Below the pieces are notes generated by a model. It was not told the DNA's origin. It did not search any database and saw nothing but the letters and a program-made list of their open reading frames with translations. The position numbers and the translations under genes were made by a program. From positions 1 through 64,000 of the forward strand of contig LLCB01000242.1 in assembly GCA_001414345.1 (NCBI GenBank): a DNA stretch of 64,000 nt. Reading direction: 5' to 3'. Below, in pieces: positions 55,217 through 64,000 of this stretch; within the stretch, counting starts at the first letter, position 1; each line of letters starts with the position of its first letter. The stretch comes from Hymenoscyphus infarciens (Eukaryota; Ascomycota; Leotiomycetes; Helotiales; Helotiaceae).

Positions 55217-58200
55217 TTGGACGTGTGGACGGTGCATTGCTTCGGCGTTTTGTATGATAATGTGATTATTATGTTACATACCCCAAATTGGTTTATGAAC
55301 GAATGGAACGGGTTGGGTTATGAAATGAATGGGGCTAGAGTACCACCGCAATGGCAGACTTTCCATACTCTTTATTTTTTGTTTCTCGCTAGGCATGATT
55401 ATGAATTACTTCCAGGTTCTAAGTCCGTTACAAATCCATCTCCTTCATATTGGTTTCCCTCGTTTGAATTTGATAATCTTGGACCTAATCAGCACAGGAG
55501 CTGGCGGGGTTTATGGAGGATGTTGTTGCGAGCTCGAGAAATAGTGGACCCAACGGTTGACTGAGAGGGTGTGTGGAAGGTGAAATTTGCGCCTGTTAGT
55601 TTCTGGATTCTCATCATCATGTAGTGATCGAACGCTTTTTCTTGCTACACTCTTGTCCACTCTAGAACCCTAGTTTCACCTTGCGTGTCTCTGCTATTCG
55701 ATTACTCTCAGAAGATAAGCTTGAATTTTGAAGGAACCCCTTCTATCACAACATATTTAGTAAGACTTGATAATATCTTGTTAGCTCCTGTTACCACTTT
55801 ACAGAGAGCAGAAATATCAGAATCTCAGTAGACTAATACTCGAGAGAAACTTGAAACTTCGGAACTTTGGAACTTCGGAACTTTGGAACTTCGGAACTTC
55901 GGAAGACTAGAGTAAACTTACTTACTAGAGGTTAAACACAACTCTAGAGTTCATCTTAGGCTATATGCCATTCTTCTTCGCTCTGAAAAATGCGTCCACG
56001 CGAAATCGCACCTCGACCTCTTAGTAAATTCACTTCGAACAAACTACTCGTGGTTTGTAAGATGTCCAATTGCTCATTGGTCTCTCGAAAACAGCTTTAT
56101 CCAACCCCTACTGTGGGATGGTTTTCTCCCTTTGCCGTCGAAACCAATTCTATTGCCGATATAAACCTTGAATTATAGGTATAGCACGAAAGTTACTAAG
56201 ACCATATCACAACGAGGAAAACCAGTGGAGTTTCGATTTTTAGTTTGTATTTCTCGAGATTGTAGAGCCCGGGTGCGGTTCGCGATCATACTAGAATAAC
56301 ATTCCATTACTTTCTAGCCACTTTATTAGATCTTTGTTACTACTCTTCATAAGACTTCAAGTTCTTGTGTTTCCTTGTTTGCGGTAGTTTGAAAGAGAGT
56401 AATAAGGGGAACATGATAGTTAAGAAAGCAGTTAAGAGTAAAAAGAAAGCAAATTAGCAAGCAAGTATATATCTAGGTGGCATTTGAGAAGAACTTGGCA
56501 CAACGATGGCTAATTGGAGTGAGCTATCACTTCATTGCAAGCCTCCCGCTTTACAAAGTTTCAAGCTTTGGTGTATTGTCGAAAAAGTTCTACATGTCTT
56601 TCTAAGGACGTATATTTGAAAAGGAGAAGGTTCAAAGAGATCAGAGAGAGCAAGAGAGTACTGTCAATCACAGCTGAGGAGACGAAGGAACAAACTCCCA
56701 TAAATTCCCATTCCTCTCGTTCTCTCCGGGTAATTCCAATTGTAGAGCGAGGTTCTTCTGAATCAACTCCTTGACGTCAGTAATAATTCCCCTACTTTGC
56801 ACCATTGTTCGAAGGTGAGTTGCAACATCCTTGTAACAATCATAAGCGATGGCATAAACTCTAAGCCAGTAACTAGTTCACAAGATGGCCCAGGGGATAC
56901 CCACAAAGCCAGGGGAGTTAAACTTTGGAGACGAACCTCTACAAGTGTTGAAGAGATAGGACGAGGAGAATCTTTCCATCACTTTCGCAGAACTTTCGCC
57001 CACTCTTCCTCTTCACAACCTTCGATATTCAAATAAATTTTCTCCTGCCATGTTAGTGGTCTAGTGAACTCTTAAATAACTCCTTCGTATCCTAGGCATC
57101 ATCCCCTCCACCTAATTATCCACCAGGAGAAGGAAAAGCCGTCGAGGGCTAAGCAGCATCCGATTAAAAGATCGGAAACACCCCTTCTATCATTTCCTTC
57201 ACCAAGTGGTAGTGGCAGTAATGAACAAACTCTAGACTTCCCTTTTACTTTATGACTTTTTATGGAATTTAACTCAAGCTTTTGCTGTCGAATTAAAATT
57301 TGTTGTCGAGAGAGCTTCATTCAACATACTTAAGTAATACTACCAACAATTATTGTATGAGAAGAAATATAATAGCTCTGTAGGGTTCTCAAAACCAGAT
57401 GAGCTAGTCAGAAAAGGCGACCGGTTAGCTAACCTAACCACCAGAGACCGGAAGATGGCTGGTGCTCGTACCGTTTTCTTATGAATCTACAAATCAGTTA
57501 CGTTCTAACATGTCGACTCTATATAAAGCCCGGTATTGTTAGTTTCTCGCTGCTCCAAAGTCTGTTTAATTTTTGATTCTCTGTTTTGCTCTGTGGAAAC
57601 ATTTTGATAAATGAGAACTATACGATATGATACGATAGAAGAGGGGCCATATTTTTCCTACAAAAGTCTAGATTTAAGTAACAGCTCGTCTTCTTGTTAA
57701 CTCGCTTAAAGTAGGTTAGAATCTTCTATGCACCTATTATTATCAAATCTACAATTTGATACTTGATTCATACTGCCTGCCCGTGGAATACTACAAACAT
57801 GTATCAGTTTGATATTTAAAGACAAAGAATTCACGAAACTTGTATCAGCAACAAAGACTTCACCATTACTTTGTGGTCAAGAGTTCCCCAGCTCCCTCGG
57901 TAAAATTTACAAGGCTTGTTGCTTAACCAAGCATACTAAGAATTTCCACACTATCCCTAAACTTACCTCTCACACAATTTTTGTATTTAAAAATCCTACT
58001 CACTGTCGAAATAAACGCTAGTGTCAAAGGTACCACACCCAGAATTCGAAGGTAAAGACAAGTCCTGCCTGCTATCAATCCAAAATTTCGTGTCAAAATT
58101 CCAGAAGCTCAGAGACTGAACACGTACACTTGGCGGACAGAGGAAAGAAACAGGCCCTCATGCAGCAACGCAAACGCTTCTCCACTCAAACTCATCTTCA

Positions 58201-59777
58201 TTACCCATCTTGGATATGTTCATAGAAACCCCTTCCTCTGAAGTTCTCGAATACCCCGAGAGAAGGAGGAGAAGGAGTCAGTACGATACATATTTGCTAC
58301 CAGAGAAACAAATCAGGATCTTGAACTACTCTCTATACTGATTCCTCATCTTTCTATTTCAATACCTAGTGCTCTCTAGACTTCCTTGTTATACTTCAAA
58401 ACATATCAAAGTAGTCTTCCAAAACTCGTGGTATAGATGTACAAGCCTATCAACAATCCAGCAGGTTCTGACAAATACCCGAAGCTTTTGACAACACGAT
58501 ACTACCACAAAGATGATCGCGAACTCGACAGTGACAATTTCTTTAGGCCGAGGCTCGGAAAGCAAGACTTAGTATCCTATTTTAACCCTGGCATTTTCTG
58601 TTAAATATGTTATTTCACCGTCGAAAGAAAATCTGTCTTCGAAAATCCCTGAGTTTAGAAGTCTTTACTCGATACCACTGTTCTCATCTTCTTCGAAAAA
58701 GGTCGTATAGGCAGAACTCCTCAACTTCAGATAGAGTATCACACCAGGGGGGGAAAAGGACCATACACACAACCTAGGCAAGCTTCTCCAAGGTTTTCTT
58801 CTCGTTGTGGTTGTGCAGTTCTTAATCGTAAGTTTGAAGTCCTAAGATCCAGCAGCCTATTTTGGAAATCTGGAAATTGTAGATGAGACTCCTTGAATTT
58901 CTTCCTTTCCCAAATCTATATTTACAAACGTGATTTTCATACGCTTTGATCATCCAAGTAACACGTATTCCTGCAATCAGCTCAAGTGCTTCTCGAAGCC
59001 CAGTCAAGCAGTAAGAATCTATACCCCTCCAATACTTCACGAGGCTTAGCTACGATCTTTACTGTAATTTCCAGTATATATATATTACAATAGACGTGCT
59101 TGCTAAAAACAGTAAGTACTTGAAGGCCGATTGTCAAAGAAACAAGATTACAGAGGAGAGTCGTGTGGCTGTCGAGAAGACAAGGAGGTTAAGCAATAGA
59201 ATTAGAGGCTTCTGAAACAAGTATAAGAGTTTCAAGAACCCCGGCCTGATACCAAGAAGCTGAAAAAGGAGTTAGAAGGAATATACTAATTTACTGTCGA
59301 AGTGGAAGCTATTGTCGAATGTCCATATGGTTACCTACTGTGAGGATTAATAAGCCGGAAGAGATGAATACTTAGCAGCTCTGAAATTGCCTCTGAAAAA
59401 CTTGTTAGTGAAAACAATGAGTTCCTTCATATTAGCTTTTGGCTGAAGGCTCAAAGGTCTGAACGAACAGGGTGCTGCGCGTTTCTGGTATTGTCTCTTA
59501 AAGATCGAAACATCGAAGGAACTAAATACCCAACAGCATACGTAAGGATTGTTCTTCGTTCTTGAACTTCTTCTTTTATTCACGCAAAAGTAATTTGACT
59601 GAAACTCATCATGAGGTCTATAAAATGCGATAGGTTTCTCCAAATAGCCTAATTGAGCAGTGTGTATTGAATTGCAATCCTGTTGGTACAATAATGAGAA
59701 CGCCCAAAACACCAAGACTCATCTATTCCCAAGACCTCTTACCCCACGTCTCAAGAGCTACTCCATCGCTAGAAAAC
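55217..59777. other. 4.6-kb gene-poor stretch
   Basis: No frame with domain or splice support. A GGAACTTC/GGAACTTT tandem lies at 55856-55902. CTGTCGAA-type octamers recur (57284, 58003, 59293). Short frames at 55217-55564 directly follow the Aquarius stop and are probably its 3' UTR. Confidence 0.45.
55856..55902. repeat. GGAACTTCGGAACTTT tandem repeat
   Basis: Six octamer units alternate GGAACTTC and GGAACTTT, ending GGAAGAC. Confidence 0.8.
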
Positions 59778-62549
59778 CTAAAATCCAAAGCCCAAACTCT
59801 GATAAGAGTTCATTTCCGGTTCCAAGACATTTTGTAAGATATCCCAATCATCCTATTTCGAAAATTAGTCTCTCGTCAAGTTTGATTGCGAACCAAGAAC
59901 ACATAGAGCCACCTACCCAAGTAAGCTGATCCGTCGGAATATTAAAAGCATCAAAGTCGTTAAAATCAAACGGCACATCCCCATCCCCAGCTTCAAATCC
60001 GGTATTCGAACCCATCGCAAAAGGAGTTTCATAAGCAGAAGCATTACTCATCGGTGAAGGCTCGAAAGCCTGGGTATTTGGCGTCCTGGAGTACAATTTC
60101 TCAAATTTGGAAACCATCCCCTCAAAAGGGCCACCGGGTTTCTTCGCCATCTTCTTGAAAATAAGTCTCAACGCCTCAGCACCCCTCTTCGCATCCCGAC
60201 TCTTTCCGCTCAACACCTCCCACACCTTCCAGCCCTGCATCATTGCATCGATAATCGTTTCTCTCCCCTCCCTCTCATCCAACACATCCCTACAAGGACC
60301 AACCACCTCGCCCTCCTCAAGTGTCCGATTGACATCTAGACATAGAATGGTGGTCCCGACGAGGAATTCGTGGTTTATCATACTAGTCATTTTCCATCTA
60401 TCCTCCGATAACCTCCCACCTGGTTCCATCTCTTCGTTCAGCGTATATTGATGGCGAAGGAGTTGTACCGCACTAGCGAGACATTCGTGGCGTGATTTTT
60501 TGAAGGCCGGAGAGGTCCGGCCTAGTGTCATGTAGGAACGATGTAAATTGCATCGCGCCGAGTGGAAGGTGACATCGAATGATATACGACACATTAGAAG
60601 ATCAGAGGGGTCGGTAACACTCTGTGTCATGGTTTTGAATTGGTATGGTGGTGGGAGATTTGCTTTTACCTCGCATAACTTTGTGTCCAGGCGGGCGATT
60701 TCAGAGTAGGGCGTTTGTTTGGTATAGGCTGTGAGATCTACGATCGTGGCGTAGACAACGAGTAGTGTGTTCTTGACAGTGATGGAGAGCATGGGGGTGA
60801 TTTCTGTGACTGGGCGGGAAGGCGGAATTTCGAGACTGTGCTCGTGAAAATCGGCGTCCATCAGGTTTCGTGGTTCAGCGGTGTCAGAGATTTCTTCTCG
60901 GAGCATGCGAGGTAGACCGGTTTGATGGGAGACGGCTACATCGACGCCCTTGACCATAGCCCATGTTCTTCGTCGCATCTCAACTTGATATGGAGATAGA
61001 TTTGGCATATGGGATCCGTCGCGGTGGTATCCCATACGCATGGAAATCCGGACGACGATTCCGAGTAGTATGTAAGTTCCTATTTATTAAGAGCTCGTAG
61101 TCAGTTCAATTCTTTGAAAGGAGTTGTTTCGGGAGAAGCAAGGTTGTTTCTTGTCACCCGAAACGACTGGAATAAGAATAAAACTGCTCCAAAACTTTGG
61201 GCTTACCTATCTGTGCATCTTGCTTTTCGAAATGTTCCACTGCCAAGTAAAGAAGAAGAGTCTGTATGGTGTACGGTGGCGATTTGGTGTACTTTGCGAG
61301 AATCAAACATTGTACAATCTTTTCTTTGTACTTTTGGATCGTGATTCGTGGCTCTTCTGTCAAGGGGTAGAGTATATTGCTTGCTAAAGGGTTGTTTTCT
61401 TGAGTAATTCTCTGAAAGTTAACAGCAAGACACATTATCGTGTAAAGAAGGCCAATCCACATTGTCGGGGCTTCCGAGGGGTTTTGCCAGAAACTTTCAT
61501 ACTAGGACAACAGTTAGTTCTTCGATGCAAGATGTAGAGGCAACATATTCTTACTTCCTTGAGAAAGGTAAATCGATGGAGTACCACTGTTGGCGTCAGT
61601 ATGTATTTGCATTTTACAAACATGGGGCAATACCCCTACCAGGTGCCATATCCAGCGAGTTGAAGTACTTTGAAACCAATCTATCAACAACATTTCTCGA
61701 TGGGAGTGCTGAAAGTATTTCTTGCTTGGTTGCATGATTGTTGCGTCCAAACAGCAGCATAGGTGTCTCGTGCGAATCATTTTGTATCTCTGGAGTAATT
61801 TCTTGGACTGGTACTGGATCTTCTTCGAACTCATCTTTCAATTCAGATATCTAACGGCCGGGTTAGCAGTGTTCATTAAAGACGGCAGAGGTGGGGGAAG
61901 GCCATGCATAAAAATTATAGATTGATCACTACAAAAACATGTTGAAAACGTGAAATTCCTGGAAGATAAGACACTCACTCCATCAAGAATCGCGGTCCAA
62001 TGTGCATTGTCCACATACTTCGTACCCGTATTTTCTAGAGTGATTCGACCAAAGTTATCTGCCAATGACTCTGGATTATCACTCTCTAATTCCATAACCT
62101 CAGACTGTAGTTTTTCTTTGGTGTCATTTGCTAACTCGGGCGGTTGTTGAACCCCCTTTGAGGCCGTTACTTTGGCCATTAGCGAAACAACCATATCCTC
62201 AAGTTGGCTAATTTTGTTCTGTATATTGCTGCTTTGAGTGTTTTGTGACGACCTGGCTGCCGTGGATCTAGGCCTTGGGGTATTCTGTATATATGTGCAT
62301 GTATGAGCTGTTCCCCGACCTATGCAAGAACGGCATGGTTGATTGCGGTCACATTTCAACCTATGATGGGTATTAGTCTGGGAGAATTTGAATCCAAGGG
62401 GAGCTTTACTTTTTGCTTCGACAGAGAGTGCAAGAAAATTGAGTTTTCTCACGCCGACGGACTGGTTTTGGTGCAGGTTGTAAGCTAGATGGAGTAGGCG
62501 AATCATCCTGCCCCTCAACTGGAGTTGTTGCGGTTGAGAAAGTTGACAT
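59778..62549 (-). CDS. Zn2Cys6 fungal-specific transcription factor, seven exons
   Basis: Exons 62549-62410, 62360-61979, 61850-61640, 61586-61555 (32 bp), 61501-61207, 61079-59917 and 59852-59778 join to 765 residues. The zinc cluster is Cys40, 43, 50, 56, 59 and 68 in FSCTLCRSKKLKCDRNQPC, and the first intron splits it after RSKK. A leucine-containing coiled coil follows (ISQLEDMVVSLMAKV, about 95-110). The fungal-specific regulatory domain starts at LPSRNVVDRLVSKYF and includes FWQNPSEAPTMWIGLLY, RMGYHRDGSH and EMRRRTWAMV. The C-terminus ends DDWDILQNVLEPEMN, typical of the class. It is a nuclear DNA-binding regulator; the target genes are unknown and no obvious pathway genes adjoin it. 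The tiny exon 4 and last exon are easily missed by automatic prediction. Confidence 0.93.
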
Positions 62550-63830
62550 GTCGCAAGTGGGGCTTGGAATTGAGGGGTATAGAATTTCAGAGGTCTTGAA
62601 AGAATATTTGTGGCACTAGTATTGGGTTGAAAGGTTCGATATTAATGGAGATGTAGATAGAAAGAGAATGCCCCTGGATGGGAACAGGTAGTCGAGAATC
62701 ACTCCTCGTTCAACGGGGCTGCTTTATATTGCCCGAAGAAGAAAGTAACGAGATGTGGATACTTGGCATGGAAGAAGCGTTAGTAGATTACAAAGTGTTT
62801 GTAGAAAGGGAAAGAGTACGCAGAGGATATTTTGAGAAATGTACGGGCGTCAGCAGGAAGAGACGAGGTGTGATCCTCCACCCCGAATGTCCACCAATCA
62901 GATCGTAGGAAATGGGCCTGAGTATGGGCTGACCTCAACCAGCGAGCAGTTTGCTCACGTTACACTTGTAACTTTTGAAATTCTACCATGAACTGATTAG
63001 GGCGAATAATGTCATGAACTGAGGAAGTACGAGATGTTGTAAACTACTAATTACACCTCCTTGACCCCCAAGCAGCAAGCGCGGAGCTCCCGTTCGTTTT
63101 GTCGGTACGAAACGACGCAAAGTAGATACTATAGAAGTGAAAGACAATGCAGAAAAGTGGTTCGAAAATGACCTATCTCTTGGCGGATCTTAAAGTAATT
63201 AATCTAGATTTATTAATATAGCATTTATATAAAAGAAAACTAGCTTTTAGAAAAAAGAGTAAATTATATCTTGTGATTTCTATTTACTATTTATATCAGG
63301 AGCCGGTTATCGATAATTTATCGATATAAAAGTATCGGTGCCCAAGTCTGAATCCAAAACATGGGCCTAGATATCTGTGAGTCGGAACAAACGAACCTGA
63401 AGCTTTTACTGTCGCTGCTTTTATTGTCCAAAGAGACGCCGATTTACAAAAGGTGCACCTTTCATCTACACTTTAAAGTCCGCGCGAGGTGTTTAAAATA
63501 AAGTCAATATTGGACGGAGTTCTTGATGAAACAATTAGATCTATCTTGTTTTATTATAAGAAGGGTGAATGGTATTTTCTATTTTCTATTTTCTATTTTC
63601 TCCCCAGGAGCTGGCGAGCTAGCGGGGACCTAGACCGGACTAGCGCCACCGAGGTTCAAAAGGAAACCGATATGATTGGCCGAACGACGATAAAGCTGCA
63701 AGCTGGGGACCTGGCGTCACTAGAGATTGACAGCTTGCCGTCTTGACACTTCTTGTCTATTGTCACGTCAACTCACAACGACCAAGAAGAGCTACCCTGC
63801 TACAGTCGGGCTTCATCGACATTACTCAGT
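62550..63830. other. Intergenic between divergent genes
   Basis: It holds promoters of the Zn2Cys6 factor and the SEC12-like gene. A moderately AT-rich patch lies near 63190-63330, with the near-palindrome TTATCGATAATTTATCGATA at 63307-63326 (two ATCGAT sites). TTTTCTA is repeated three times near 63573-63600. No gene is seen. Confidence 0.5.
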
Positions 63831-64000
63831 ATGGCTCCTTTAATTCCTTCGGCCAAATCGACGTTACCGTATCCCCTCTACGCATGCGACTTTGATCCGC
63901 TGGACAGTTTGCGCCTGGTGGTTGGTGGTGGTGGAGGCGCGGGGAGAAGTGGTGTTGGGAATAAAATTGTGAGTTATATGGAACATTTGCGCCAATAGCT
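63831..64000 (+). CDS. SEC12-like Sar1 exchange factor, 5' part only
   Basis: From the ATG at 63831 the frame reads MAPLIPSAKSTLPYPLYACD and then VGGGGGAGRSGVGNKI. It ends at a GTGAGT donor at 63969 (46 codons, phase 0). The Pro-Leu-Tyr-Ala-x-Asp start and glycine-rich GGGGGxGRSGVGNKI loop are the hallmark N-terminus of Sec12, the ER membrane WD40 protein that loads Sar1 with GTP to start COPII budding. The Gly-rich loop binds potassium in yeast Sec12. The rest of the gene lies beyond the window edge, so the transmembrane anchor cannot be checked. Confidence 0.8.

Overview
The window is nuclear DNA of a filamentous ascomycete. Genes are split by short introns (mostly 48-100 bp) with GTAAGT-like donors and CTAAC or CTGAC branch points. 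Most protein families are typical of Pezizomycotina, and there are AT-rich islands almost free of CpA/TpG that look like repeat-induced point mutation (RIP). Family content (a UDP-glucose 4,6-dehydratase of the Botrytis type, Zn2Cys6 and LaeA-like proteins) and the isochore pattern suggest Leotiomycetes, perhaps near Botrytis/Sclerotinia. That placement is inference, not shown.

Layout. 1-10.6 kb is accessory: a RIP-like island, then a minus-strand group of orphan proline-rich/coiled-coil genes (2717-3272, 4245-5813, 6793-7222, 7561-8053) and a decayed copy of one of them (9003-9458). 10.6-16.0 kb has no supported gene. 16.0-18.4 kb encodes the replication helicase subunit MCM5, and 19.7-21.1 kb a LaeA-like methyltransferase. 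21.1-28.9 kb is gene-poor, with simple repeats, a pol III box pair and an AT-rich island.

28.9-42.3 kb is a glycan-flavoured neighbourhood: three DUF5672 type II membrane proteins (28931-30110 minus, 31576-32831 minus, 34921-36217 plus), a triose-phosphate-translocator-family transporter (37396-38864 minus) and a UDP-glucose 4,6-dehydratase (40778-42349 plus). A foldback element with 49-bp inverted repeats lies between the first two DUF5672 genes. 42.7-47.5 kb is a decay zone: a mosaic of simple repeats, an AT-rich island, a polysaccharide deacetylase pseudogene and an Old Yellow Enzyme pseudogene.

47.7-55.2 kb holds two mRNA-biogenesis genes head to head, 261 bp apart: a THO complex subunit 1 (THOC1/Hpr1) protein fused in one open frame to a guanylate kinase domain, and the spliceosomal helicase Aquarius/Cwf11. 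55.2-59.8 kb has no supported gene. 59.8-62.5 kb is a seven-exon Zn2Cys6 transcription factor, and the window ends inside the first intron of a SEC12-like gene.

Exon boundaries were worked out by hand from splice signals. For the main spliced genes the joined exons are an exact multiple of three and end at a stop codon.
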